Source of the DNA: Lepus europaeus
Taxonomy: Eukaryota > Chordata > Mammalia > Lagomorpha > Leporidae
Assembly (NCBI RefSeq): GCF_033115175.1
Contig: NC_084842.1
Location: forward strand, 33,129,549 to 33,193,548
DNA: 64,000 nucleotides
Direction of reading: 5' to 3'
Below the pieces are notes generated by a model that worked only from the letters and a program-made list of their open reading frames with translations, ran no database searches and had not been told where the DNA came from. Positions 1 to 9,986 of this stretch are shown here, piece after piece; positions within the stretch are counted from its first letter, which is position 1; every line of letters starts with the position of its first letter. The translations under genes were made by a program, and so were the position numbers.

Positions 1-2
1 TA

Positions 3-806
3 TTAAGGAGGGATCAAAATGAAATGAAACAACTACTAGAACAAGAAACTGTGATAGTGACGAGAAATCATAATGAAATGAAGAATTCAATAGATCAAAT
101 GACAAACACATTAGAGAGCCTTAAAAACAGAATGGGCGAAGCAGAAGAGAGAATATCAGACTTAGAAGACAGAGAACAGGAAAGGAAACAGGCAAACCAA
201 AGAAAAGAAGAAGAAATTAGAAATCTAAAAAATATTGTTGGGAATCTACAGGATACTATTAAAAAACCCAACATTCAGGTTCTAGGAGTTCCTGAAGGCA
301 TGGAGAGGGAGAAAGGATTAGAAGGCATTTTCAGTGAGATACTAGCAGAAAATTTCCCAGGTTTGGAGAAGGACAGAGGCATCTTAGTACAGGAAGCTTA
401 TAGAACCCCTAATAAACATGACCAAAAGAGATCCTCACCACAACACGTCATAATCAAACTCACCACAGTGAAACATAAAGAAAAGATCCTAAAATGTGCA
501 AGAGAGAAACGTCAGATTACTCTCAGAGGATCTCCAATTAGACTCACAGCAGACTTCTCATCAGAAACCCTACAAGCTAGAAGGGAATGGCGAGACATAG
601 CCCAGGTACTAAGAGAGAAAACCTGCCAGCCCAGAATATTATATCCTGCAAAGCTCTCATTTGTGAATGAAGGTGAAATTAAGACTTTTCATAGCAAACG
701 GAAATTGAAAGAATTTGTTGCCACTCGTCCTGCCCTGCAAAAGATGCTTAAAGATCTGTTACACACAGAAACACAGAAACATGGTCATCAATATGAAAGA
801 AAGTAA
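3..806 (+). CDS. LINE-1 ORF1 protein, 5'-partial at window edge
   Basis: L1 ORF1p is the RNA-binding, trimeric chaperone of LINE-1 retrotransposition and packages L1 RNA in the cytoplasm. The frame is open from the left edge; the first internal Met is at base 24 and the stop ends at 806. About the first 75 residues after that Met are rich in E, K, R and Q with heptad-like Leu/Ile spacing (coiled coil). They are followed by an RRM-type region beginning near the residues PNIQVLGVPEG and by a C-terminal domain. Seen directly are the L1 signature segments RLTADFSSETLQARREW and YPAKLSF, and the TRPALQ motif near the end. The N-terminus and any 5' UTR lie outside the window. No stop or frameshift is present, which suggests a fairly young copy. 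Downstream there is no ORF2 frame, which is unusual (see the composite element entry). Confidence 0.93.
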   Translation, partial: LRRDQNEMKQLLEQETVIVTRNHNEMKNSIDQMTNTLESLKNRMGEAEERISDLEDREQERKQANQRKEEEIRNLKNIVGNLQDTIKKPNIQVLGVPEGMEREKGLEGIFSEILAENFPGLEKDRGILVQEAYRTPNKHDQKRSSPQHVIIKLTTVKHKEKILKCAREKRQITLRGSPIRLTADFSSETLQARREWRDIAQVLREKTCQPRILYPAKLSFVNEGEIKTFHSKRKLKEFVATRPALQKMLKDLLHTETQKHGHQYERK

Positions 807-2620
807 AGGAAGGAAACCTCACAGCAAAAGATCACAGGGAGCTCAATTTCTCTTTGACATAGAATTAAACTCTGATGCTCTGTTAAAGCAATGTGTTAAA
901 GTAATCTATTATGTTCTCTTGATGTCTGTTAAATTCTAATTGTTCAAAAACAGCTGAATTTTTGTTAAGAGCTATGGGTTATTTAAATATGTGCTTATTT
1001 TCAAAGATTTGAATAATCACCTTGTAACAATGATCAAATTTGGTCTATGTTATGTCATGATCTTAAGGAATCTTATTTCAACCAGATATTTTGGATTTTG
1101 ATCCTTCTTGGCATTCTTGACAGGCATTCAAAAAATCAAAGTTTCAAACAATCTGGACTCTAAAATTTCCAGTAAATCTTGGACTTTGGTTTTTCCAGTT
1201 TGGGCCCAACTGAAAAAAATCGAAGGACCTATGTCTCTCATCTTATAGAGACACCAGCTAATCAGGCTATTTGGATTATATTAGAAGTACTGTCATGATG
1301 TGATGTGGTACCAAATTTTAAGTTTCTATAATGGAAAATGCTATTAATACAAATGTTTGAGAATTAAAAAGTCTAATGATCTTATGTTACTAGACATGAT
1401 AGTTATCTTAATGAGAAAGCCCCAGAGGCCTAAAGGGTTAAATACTTGTAAAATCCTACAGGTGCTTTCAAAAATACTGTGAAGTAAGCAAGTGCCTCTT
1501 GTTGGTTGATGAGTTTATAATTTTAAACATGGCGACTTAAAGTCTTTTGTCATCCACAGTTATATATGATTTGCTGCTCATAAAACTAAAGCATTGTTGG
1601 TTCTGTGTTTAGCTGTCCTCCTATAAGTTCCTATGGACTTTTTCCAGCCACTTCTATTGTATTCAGTACTTTTGGATGGCTCTGTAAACAGATGAAGCCA
1701 ATAATGTATTAACAGTACCAACTGAGAGAAAGTATGGTTAACTGAGGTTACTAAAAACAAAAAGCAATTCAAATCAATTGGCAATCTACAAAAAGAGTTA
1801 AAGATTTTAATGCTATTATTAAAATTGCTATATTGGTCTATCATGTTATGTTATATGTGTGTACATATTGTATGTCCACATGGGAAAATTTTATTAAGAG
1901 TTTTATTTTAATTGGCTTATAGATAAGATTGTCCATAAATTTAAGCTGCTAAAATCAATCAAAGATACATTTTAATTTGTGTGACCTGAATCTGTGTATC
2001 ATATGTTTTAAACGTGTTGGCAGAAAGAAACTAAAAACATTTTATATGGTTGTGCTGAAGTTTACTGGTTAAGCAAACTACACCATGTTAGATATTTAAG
2101 AGGTGTTTCCAAATACATGATTCTTAAAATTTATAGAAGGCATTGGACCTTCTGGTAAATGTTTTCTTAAGTTGTTATCTAATGGTTGAAACGGTTTGCT
2201 AAGTATTCATGTGATATTGCTATTGTCAGCAAGCGATCTAGGACTTGCTCCCTCATTTCTCTATTCTAAAGCCAACTTGTTCTTTCATTTCTCTATTCTC
2301 TTCAAGGTAGAAAACTAATTCTATTATGAAGGAATCTGTAGGATGCACAATTTAATCTTTAGACCTTATAAAAGAGATGGCTAACATTTTTCTGTAATAG
2401 CATAGCCAAAATAAGAGCTTAAATAATAATCTCATAGCTAGATTTACTTCGCCATCAGCGAAGTAAACAGTAGGTAGAAAAAACCTCCCTTTCAGACCAA
2501 AGGGAAAGAAAGTTTTTAAGTGAGAATATAATTTTCCTCATGGGCATTGTCTACCTTAGAAAAACTACTACAGAACATGCCTGTGACTATAGACTTGTAG
2601 TTCAGGCCACCGAAGATTAG
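807..2620. other. Non-coding AT-rich linker inside the L1-like composite
   Basis: There is no frame longer than about 90 codons and nothing resembling L1 ORF2. The sequence looks like one piece without SINE interruption, consistent with belonging to the same insertion. Its origin is not recognised. Confidence 0.4.
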
Positions 2621-2639
2621 AGATGGGACACGGGCACTC

Positions 2640-3130
2640 CCTTGACTTGCATCCTCTGGTCTGCTTTAACACAAACCAGGAGGAAAAGAAAGTTAGGCAT
2701 CAGAAGCAATGGGTGGCAGGCCTATTAATGGCTGATCTGTACAGTGATCTGCCCTCAAGGAGACCCAGCAGGCCAGTCCACTGCAGTGGCTTTCAATGTG
2801 GTAAGCCTGGGCTTCAGCAGAAGTCAGCTTGTGAAGAGCCCTGGCAGCTCTGCCAAGAGTTGGATCACTGGAAATGGACCTGCCCTGGAGTCGAAGGATG
2901 CCCAGGTCAGAGCCACAGATCTTATTGGCTCTAAGCTGAAAAGCCCTTCACTCAGCCCAACTTCCAAAGTGACCACTGCAGCTGAGGGGATGGTCAAGTA
3001 GGGTCAGCAACATTGCAGGCAGAACTGTAAATTTCTTGTTAGAGATGCCCCCTGCCTTTTCCTGGCCAGCTCTCCTCCCAGGCCAGCCAAGTAATGAAAG
3101 TCAACAGAGTGCCTTCCCCTAGGAGGTTCA
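2640..3130 (+). pseudogene. Decayed class-I endogenous retrovirus gag (nucleocapsid) / protease fragment
   Basis: A short frame at 2623-2934 has the composition of a gammaretrovirus-like Gag C-terminus: a charged EEKK...RHQ stretch followed by nucleocapsid. The second zinc knuckle keeps Cys77, His82 and Cys87 (C-x4-H-x4-C spacing), but its first Cys is replaced. The first knuckle keeps CGKPG but has lost its His. In another frame, from about 3003 to 3095, the sequence resembles the flanks of a retroviral aspartic protease active site (an IAGRTVNF-type strand), but the catalytic Asp-Thr-Gly is absent. The product is non-functional. It is embedded in an L1-type element and no LTR is visible on either side. 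The assignment rests on motif resemblance only. Confidence 0.55.
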
Positions 3131-3469
3131 CACCTCCCTTAGGATATACCCCATGTGAAGAGATAGATAGGTCTGGGCCTAATTTACAAAGCCTAAAGCC
3201 CACCAGATTATTATCAAGCCCCTTCTGTCAGGTTCTATTTGCCTCTCAATCAGAAAAATTACTTGTAGCTTAGACAGCACCTTTCTTAGCTCCTCTAATA
3301 ATGACTCTGTCCTTTGTTCTAGACCCTGTCTAGCGCACTTGGGCCTCATTCCTTTGTAATCATAACCTCTACTCTACCACCAATGGCTCTACTCCCAACC
3401 TGTGTGTACTGATGGTCCTCTTCCCCACTTAATGCTGTATAATTGTTCAAACCTGGTAAATGCCACTCT

Positions 3470-3958
3470 TAGGATCATTGGTTACTATCCTCACTCTGTC
3501 TTTGATGACCTTGTCTAAATATGATCAGAGTCAGCAAACTTGGAAGGCTTCCATAGCCTTGGCAACTCATGACGACAGCCTAGGGTGGTTACTGGCGCCA
3601 TAAACTAGAGTGTCAATTTGTTGGGTCAACAACAGGAGCCACTGTGCACTTGCTCCTCATGTGGGATCTCTGTCCTTAATGTGCTGTACATTGTGATTTA
3701 ATGCTATAACTAGTACTCAAACAGTATGTTTCACTTTGTGTTTCTATGTGGATGCAAACTGTTGAAATCTTTATACTAAATTGATCTTCTGTATATAAAG
3801 AGAATTGAAATGAATCTTGATGTGAATGGAAGGGGAGAGGGAGTGGGAGAGGGGAGGGTTGCAGGTGGGAGGGAAGTTATGGGAGGGGGAAGCCATTGTA
3901 ATCCATAAGCTGTACACTGAAAATTTATATTTATTAAATAAAAGTTAAAAAAAAAAAA
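3470..3958 (+). mobile_element. Rabbit-type L1 3' UTR with G-rich tract and A-tail
   Basis: The segment ends with a long purine/G-rich run (about 3826-3897), then the AT-rich end containing the AATAAA signal and a pure A-tail. The same order recurs in the minus-strand L1 end at 13024-13230, which shares the tract and the last 40 or so bases, so this is a family feature. Confidence 0.85.
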
Positions 3959-4205
3959 GATGGTAGAATCCCCTCCACTCACTCTGGGAGGTCTACTGGT
4001 ATTCTTTACTGAAAAAAAGTTTCATTTTTTTTTCCATTATTCTTCCCCAATCAGCGAAAGTCTAGTGTGCACCAATGAAAGTCTCCTACTACAAAACTTT
4101 TAGAAATTAATGAAAACGATGATGATATGATGTATATGTGTGTATACAATATCTATCAGTAAAGGAAGAACTGACTAGAAAAATATGAAGAAAATCATCA
4201 GTGAC

Positions 4206-4554
4206 GGCCGGCGCCGTGGCTTAACAGGCTAATCCTCCGCCTTGCGGCGCCAGCACACCGAGTTCTAGTCCTGGTCGGGGCGCTGGATTCTATCCCAGTT
4301 GCCCCTCTTCCAGGCCAGCTCTCTGCTATGGCCCGGGAAGGCAGTGGAGGATGGCCCAAGTGCTTGGGCCCTGCACCCATATGGGAGACCAGGAGAAGCA
4401 CCTGGCTCCTGGCTTCGGATCAGCACGATGCGCCGGCCGCAGAGGCCATTGGAGGGTGAACCAACGGCAAAAAGGAAGACCTTTCTCTCTGTCTCTCTCT
4501 CTCTCACTATCCACCCTGCCTGTCAAAAAAAAAAAAAAAAAAGAAAAAGAAAAA
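4206..4554 (+). mobile_element. CSINE, full length, young
   Basis: This is the reference copy for the family in this window. It has a GC-rich tRNA-derived head starting GGCCGGCGCCGTGGC with an internal pol III B-box-like GAGTTCTAGTCC, a body containing GGATGGCCCAAGTGCTTGGG, a CT-rich tract, and an A-rich tail after CTGTC. The target-site duplication is 16 bp, 4190-4205 and 4555-4570 (one mismatch), typical of L1-driven retrotransposition. Confidence 0.97.
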
Positions 4555-4570
4555 GAAAATCATTAGTGAC

Positions 4571-5130
4571 AAATACATGGTTATATCCATGAACTGAAGC
4601 TGCAACTGGCTGAGGGTTTCTGCTGATCTCAGTAACCAAGAAGTTTGAGTGAAAACCATACATTAAGGCCTCGAGGAACTTTTAATAAGAAAGTCACCTA
4701 GACTTTAGATGAAAACTCAAAAAGAGTAAAATATTTTTTTAAATATTCCCACTGATAAGGACTAAAAAAAAAGTTTTTCTGGTTTAGCCTAGGCTCTGGT
4801 CAGTAAATTATAAATCTCTTGAAAATTCGTAAGTACATTGGGCCTGTGTCCTGACTTTCAAGTGTGGTCTGGGAATTCCTGCTTCAAGAAGTCAGCATTA
4901 AATCAGTGTGAGCTACTGAGATACCTGCAGCACCTGACAAGCACACAGAGAAAATAAGAACCTCTCTTGAGGGGCATGCCCTCATTCTAACCCCAAAGCT
5001 TTTCTGCAAATAAATTCTCACTAAAGATTTTCCTCCCACTAAACTAATAAAATAGAATACAACATGAATGAGAACAAGAAAAATAAGAATTCATCAAACA
5101 TCAGTAAACCAGGGAACTCAAAATTAATAG
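4571..5130. other. Unassigned AT-rich sequence
   Basis: I see no coding frame and no repeat I can name. Confidence 0.4.
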
Positions 5131-5472
5131 GGGGGCTTGAATTGTGGTATAGCGTGTTAAGCTGCATCAGGTCAAGTTCTGGCCACTCCACTTACCATCC
5201 AGCTCCTTCCTAATACTCCATGGAAATTAGCAGGAGATGGCCCAAGTGTTTGGGCTCCTGCCCTCCATGTGGAAGAATCGAATGAGGTTCCATTTTCCTG
5301 GCTTTGACCCGTCCCAACCGTGGCCATTGCAGTCATTTGGGGACTGAATCACCAGATGGGAGATTTTTTTTCTCTCTCTCCCTCTCTGTCTCTTCTCTGT
5401 GTGTGTATGTGCTGTGTGTGTCTGTGTGTGACCCTACCTTCCAAATAAATAAATAAATCTTTTTTAAAAAAG
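5131..5472 (+). mobile_element. CSINE, older copy
   Basis: The head is diverged, but the body keeps GGAGATGGCCCAAGTGTTTGGG and the copy ends in AAATAAATAAATAAATCTTTTT. A TG-rich microsatellite (5397-5430) has expanded inside the pyrimidine tract. Confidence 0.88.
5397..5430. repeat. (TG)n-rich microsatellite
   Basis: Impure TG/TC dinucleotide run inside the CSINE tail. Confidence 0.8.
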
Positions 5473-5635
5473 GAATTCATTTATTTAAAAATACTAATAG
5501 GGAAAAATACTCAAAAATGAGAATTAACAAATCTATCAGATAAGAGTCTACACACTGAGTTCAAAATGAGTTTACCATAAAAATCTCAGTACAATAAATT
5601 ACACAAACATATAATAAGTAAAGAAGATTACTTTC

Positions 5636-5661
5636 AAAAAATCTATCTAGATAGATTTTTT
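5636..5661. repeat. Perfect 26-bp palindrome centred on TCTAGA
   Basis: Positions 5636-5648 are the exact reverse complement of 5649-5661 (AAAAAATCTATCT and its complement), immediately left of a GC-rich L2 segment. Confidence 0.85.
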
Positions 5662-5674
5662 TTTTTAAGCCGAT

Positions 5675-6000
5675 GACTTGATATTTTGCGGGGCGCTCAA
5701 TGCTACAGAGCAAAATAAAACCAAGCCGGGGGGGTGGTAACAGCAGTGACTGCAGACGGAGTGCTCGGAAAGGTTGTTCTGGGGGGCGACACGCGAGCCA
5801 AGAAGGGAAGGAGATGTCCATGTGGACAAGAGCATCCCGGGCAGTGGGAACTGTGTGTGCCAAGGTCCTGGGGCCAGCGTGTGCCTGGTGTGTTCACAGA
5901 AGAGCAGCATGGGCAGAGCGGGGGCAGATGGGATTGGGGAGCAGCAGGGCCTCGGAGACCGCTATGAGGACTTGGCTTCTCCGCCAGGGTGGGGACCACA
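5675..6000 (-). mobile_element. L2-type LINE 3' fragment, unusually GC-rich
   Basis: Read on the minus strand, the order matches the L2 3' region: first the segment corresponding to the elements' 'small-tumour-like' TGTTCACAG...GGGGCC block, ending at a run resembling the L2 terminus with AATAAA-like flanks. GC content is far above the surrounding sequence. Several 60-110 codon frames cross it on both strands, but none is supported as a gene. Confidence 0.5.
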
Positions 6001-6021
6001 CAATGACCCTGAGTGGAGATT

Positions 6022-6068
6022 ATTTATCTAGATAGAATAGATAAATAATCTAGATTTATCTAGATAAA
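6022..6068. repeat. Palindromic TCTAGA-centred AT block
   Basis: Two arms, ATTATTTATCT and AGATAAATAAT, form a short hairpin, followed by the self-complementary TTATCTAGATAA. It mirrors the palindrome on the other side of the GC-rich L2 segment. Confidence 0.75.
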
Positions 6069-6248
6069 TGACAGCCTATTAAACATCAAAAACAAAATAT
6101 AAAGACAATGAAAAATATCATTAATATTATTAGAAAGAAAAATATAAATTAAATGTCTGCATACACACAACAAAATGGCTATATTTTCACACAAGGGGGA
6201 AAATGTAAAAGACTGGAATTTACTTTTAAAAATATTAAGTAAAAAAAT

Positions 6249-6579
6249 TGGGGTCAGGAGTTTGACTCTGCAGTTAGGTCATCACTCAGGAACCCTGCAT
6301 CCCATATGTGAGTCTCTGGTTTGAGTCACAGCACTCCAGTTCCAATTCAGCTTCTTGGTGATACGAACCTTGGAAGCAGCAAAAGATGGCTCAAATGTTT
6401 GAGTCTCTGTCATCCAAGGGGCAACCTGGACTAAGTGCTGGAATCCAGGCTATTGCATGGCCCAGCCCTGGCTGCTTCAGGAATTTGGGGAGTGAATTAG
6501 TCGATGAAAAATCATCATTCTTTCTCTCTCTCTCTTTTTATCTTTCAAATAAAGTGAAAACAAATAAATGTTTTTAAAG
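6249..6579 (+). mobile_element. CSINE, old copy
   Basis: The body retains AAAGATGGCTCAAATGTTTGAG and GGCCCAGCCCTGGCTG. It has a CT-rich tract and ends with TTTCAAATAAAGTG. Strongly diverged from the young consensus. Confidence 0.82.
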
Positions 6580-6599
6580 TTTGTGGAAAATGAGATTAA

Positions 6600-6990
6600 A
6601 AGATAAATTTATTTTTAAAATATTTGCTAACAATACAAATAATGATTATGTATCTGGTATACAATATATGAACCTTAAAAGGAGTGTTTGAAAAACAAGA
6701 AGGAAACGTGAGCAAAGAAAATTTTGAAGACACTATTGAAAACAATGTTAGACATTGTTTATGTAAGTAGACATGTAAAAACTTATAGTTAACCTCTAAA
6801 AGAAAAATAGAATATATGAATTTCAAACATGTAAGAGAAATAAATAAGTAAAAATTTTGTGTTGGTATAGCATATAGGAAAGAAAAACAAGAAAAGAATG
6901 AAAACATTTAGGGAGCTATAAATAAAAATTAAATAACAAAAATAAGTTCAAATGTGTCAGCACTTACAATGATTATAAATTGCCATCAAA
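6600..6990. other. Unassigned AT-rich sequence
   Basis: The minus-strand frame across 6596-6907 is a by-product of low GC and has no domain features. Confidence 0.4.
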
Positions 6991-6999
6991 TTTAAAACC

Positions 7000-8116
7000 G
7001 AGTATCAGGTTTTTTGGGCTTTTTGTAAGAGTAGTAACATATTTTCAATAGACATCTCTGATATTTGAGAGCTCTAATATATTTGAAATTAAATGAACAT
7101 GAAAATATAGTTCAAGCAAATATCAAACAAATATTAGGAAAATTTAATTTTGAATTTCAATGAATATTATTATGTCTAAGAGTAAAAATAATTAAAAGGA
7201 ACAAATATAGTTAAAATATAATACTTTTTCTAATCACCAGGATGACTATATAATCTTAAAATATTTAAGAAAGAATTCATAGGTGAATAGAAAATTCATT
7301 ATCATATTTGAAATATTTTATTAAATTTCTATCAGTAATTCCAAAAAAATTATAAAACATTTGTACACAAATAGCTGACTTGAGATGATGAAGCAAACAA
7401 GAAAACATATCTTTTAAAAATACACAGAAATATTTGGAAATTAAACATTATACCACTAATAACCTGTAAGTCAAATATTAAATTATAAAAAGACAAATTA
7501 GTAAATATTTCAAAACACAACAAAGAAATCTTTAAGGTATACCAAAACCAGGAATTAAGGGGAAATTTATAGCTTTAAATTATTATTTTAGAAAACAAGA
7601 AAGATCATCATCAATTAACTAACCTTTCTTTAAAAAAATAAACAAAAGAAGTTAATGAAGTTGTAGATAATTCCAAAACAGATAAAGGTAGGCAAAATTT
7701 AGACCAAGAGCTAAGAGCAGAGACCAGAGAAACAGAAAATCAACAAACAATAGAAATAGTTCATGAAACAAATAAAATTTAATCTTTGGAAAGATTGATA
7801 ACATTAGAAAATCAACCATGACAGCCAAGAAAAAAAAGAAAAAGTAACAAATTAACCTTATCAAGAGAATATTGTGTTAATGTAAGGGTGGACATTATAG
7901 GTCAATAGAGCAGAACAGATCATTCAAATACAGACCCACACATTCCATAAACAATTTTCCATTAAAATATCAGTGTAATTCAATAGGAAAACAGTACTTA
8001 TTTCAATAAATGAGATTGGAAAAACTGTGTTTCCTTATCTATATAGATCTATCAAACCAAAAAAATGCAAAGTAAACCTCCTTCCACATAAGAATTTATA
8101 TTAAGTGTATGCTAGA
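7000..8116 (+). mobile_element. Old L1 ORF2 remnant, segment 1
   Basis: Around 7540-7590 the sequence matches the L1 ORF2 block containing GGGAAATTTATAGCTTTAAAT. At 7690-7850 it matches the part encoding the conserved stretch before the reverse transcriptase. At 7890-8030 it jumps to the ORF2 C-terminal part (AGACCCACACATT...), so an internal deletion is present. Stops and indels are frequent. It continues after the LTR at 8117-8584. Confidence 0.75.
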
Positions 8117-8584
8117 TGATGCAACAAGGACATAAGCCTCAGCCCTTCTTTCTCATTGACAAAAAGAGATAAACATTTGAATGCATTCCCTGCCCTTGAA
8201 TCTCAGTTGGGTCTCACATCCTATTGCCTTCATACCCCATGCTCCATGGCCTCCTAAAAGACCAGTTGCTTGTATATCTGAAAGACCAGTTCCAGGAATA
8301 CCCCTCTGCCTGCTGCCCTCTACCTCCACCCCCATCCCTAGCCCTCCTAAAATATAAAAAGGCCCTGACCCCCGACCCTCAAGGATTGGGGCCTTCTGCC
8401 ACTGTATACACAGGCAATGTGCACACGGGCAGTTGGCCACCAACCTCTACAAATTTATTTTCTCTGACTAAATTTGGTCTGGCTGTAAATTCATACACTG
8501 CCCTCCTCTCTATTCTGTGCCTCTTTTGCTAACATTTTAGTGTCCTGTGTGAGGAGTTACCAATCTGTAACTCTTTTCCTAACA
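8117..8584 (+). mobile_element. Solo LTR, copy A
   Basis: Starts TGATGCAAC and ends CCTAACA (TG...CA). Contains a TATA box at 8353-8362 and an AAATTTGGTCTGGCTGT polyadenylation region. It is about 80-85% similar to the LTR at 11038-11441, except for an extra 3' segment of about 60 bp. It splits the L1 ORF2 remnant with no internal retroviral sequence, so it is a solo LTR. The family is not named. Confidence 0.75.
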
Positions 8585-9119
8585 ATAGACAAATGAAAGT
8601 TAAAATTGTAAGACTTCTTTAAGAAATGAAAAATTCACAACTTTGGGTTATGTAAACATGTCTTAGAAAATGCACAAAAAGCACTAATCAGAAAAAATAT
8701 ATAAACTGTACTCCATCAAATTTAAAAGTTTTGCTTTTGAGTCATCTCATTTAAAAAGTAAGGGGGAAAGCTACAAACTGGAGAAGATATTTATGTATTC
8801 GAGCAAGGTCTAGCATCAAGTATATAAAAAGATTTCTTATAATTAAATAATACAAAGACAAGCTATCCAATTTTAAATGGAGAATATTTAAGTCAGCATT
8901 TCAACAAAGAAGATATGGGAATAACAAATCAGCACATGAAAAATGTCAACTTTTTTCAATGGAAGCCAATTAAAATATCTTTGAATATCACTATACATCC
9001 ATTGAACTGGATAAAACTAAAAATGTGGGGAAACTGAAAAATATTACACTTGCTTGTGTGTATGTAAAAGGTTAAAACCATTGTAGGACACACCAGCAAT
9101 TTCTTTTAAATATAAATAT
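8585..9119 (+). mobile_element. Old L1 ORF2 remnant, segment 2
   Basis: Continues the L1 interrupted by the solo LTR. It is recognisable by the ORF2 3' blocks CAACAAAGAAGATATGGGAA and the AGCACATGAAAAATGTC block. Confidence 0.72.
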
Positions 9120-9458
9120 TGCAAGGTGTCCGGCGTGTAACAAATCTTCCCAGGCAGATGAATTAATTAATTCACAGGCTTTTATTGGGGTTCCGCTCCC
9201 GGGAGAGGTTCCACGGCCCCAACAGAGCAACAGAGCAGAGCGGGGGCCGGGGAAGTCGTGCATCAGAGATTGGGAGAGCTCCTTTTATAGATTCAGGGCA
9301 TGGGAGTTAAAGGTTGAGGCGGGTCTGATTCTCATTGGTTGACCTTTAGGTATCCGCGGGGACCCTGACAAGGACTTTTCTTCCCTGCAAGTCCAGGTAG
9401 GGACTTCTCCATTCCCAGAAGTATAGGCCTTCCTTCCATGCGGATCCCAAAGCTACCA
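9120..9458 (-). mobile_element. Solo LTR of a distinct ERV, GC-rich
   Basis: On the minus strand it runs from TGGTAGCTTTGGG to CACCTTGCA (TG...CA, 339 bp). A TATA box reads TATAAAAGGA (complement of 9281-9290) and an AATAAAAGCCTG polyadenylation signal lies near 9177-9188. It is flanked by an exact 5-bp duplication AATAT (9115-9119 and 9459-9463). It has several CpG sites, is unrelated to the LTR at 8117, and has no internal region. It lies within the old L1. Confidence 0.85.
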
Positions 9459-9632
9459 AATATATACTTCATTAAGATTCAAATGTTTCATTTGTTGGTG
9501 TTTACTCCAGAGAAGTAAAAACATATGTGTACCAGAAAAAGACTCACATACAAAGTTTCATAGCAGCTCTGCTCATGATAGCCCCAAAATAAAAATATCC
9601 TAAATATATTTAAATTAAAGAATAGCTTTTTT
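9459..9632 (+). mobile_element. Old L1 remnant, segment 3
   Basis: Resumes after the minus-strand LTR with the L1 ORF2 end. The TTCATAGCAGCTCTGCTCATGATAGCC block corresponds to the L1 TTCATAGCAGC...CACAATAGCC block. Confidence 0.7.
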
Positions 9633-9974
9633 GGCTGGCGCCGCGGCTCACTAGGCTAACCCTCCACCTTGCGGCGCCGGCACACCGAGTTCTAGTCCCG
9701 GTTGGGGCACCGGATTCTGTCCCAGTTGCCCCTCTTCCAGGCCAGCTCTCTGCTGTGGCCCGGGAAGGCAGTGGAGGATGGCCCAAGTCCTTGGGCCCTG
9801 CACCCCATGGGAGACCAGGAGAAGCCCCTGGCTCCTGCCATCGGATCAGCGCGGTGCGCCGGCCGCAGCGTGCAAACCGCGGCGGCCATTGGAGGGTGTA
9901 CCAACGGCAAAGGAAGACCTTTCTCTCTGTCTCTCTCTCTCACTGTCCACTCTGCCTGTCAAAAAAAAAAAAAA
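9633..9974 (+). mobile_element. CSINE, full length, young
   Basis: Intact head and body. The target-site duplication AATAGCTTTTTT (9621-9632 and 9975-9986) lies within the old L1. Confidence 0.97.
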
Positions 9975-9986
9975 AATAGCTTTTTT

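Larger units (their letters stand above)
1..3958 (+). mobile_element. ORF2-less L1 (half-L1-like) composite element
   Basis: The element consists of ORF1 (to 806), about 1.8 kb of AT-rich sequence without a long frame, a class-I ERV gag/protease remnant (about 2640-3130), and then a rabbit-type L1 3' UTR. The 3' end has a G-rich tract, an AATAAA signal and an A-tail ending near 3958. I found no reverse transcriptase or endonuclease coding between 807 and 3958. HAL1 ('half-L1') elements, which carry ORF1 but not ORF2, are known in mammals and would need ORF2p supplied in trans. Alternatives are a post-insertion deletion of ORF2, or two abutting insertions. The 5' end is outside the window, so a target-site duplication cannot be checked. 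Confidence 0.6.

Noticed and set aside
2623..2934. 103-codon frame with Cys/His motifs as a host gene
   Set aside because: It reads as a decayed retroviral nucleocapsid in a repeat, with missing zinc ligands and no splice context.
4206..4290. tRNA gene suggested by A- and B-box-like sequence
   Set aside because: It is the tRNA-derived head of a CSINE; no cloverleaf with anticodon arm could be drawn, and the same head recurs dozens of times.
5561..6035. Cluster of overlapping 77-111 codon frames on both strands
   Set aside because: They arise from a GC-rich L2 fragment with few stops; they overlap in several frames and show no domain.
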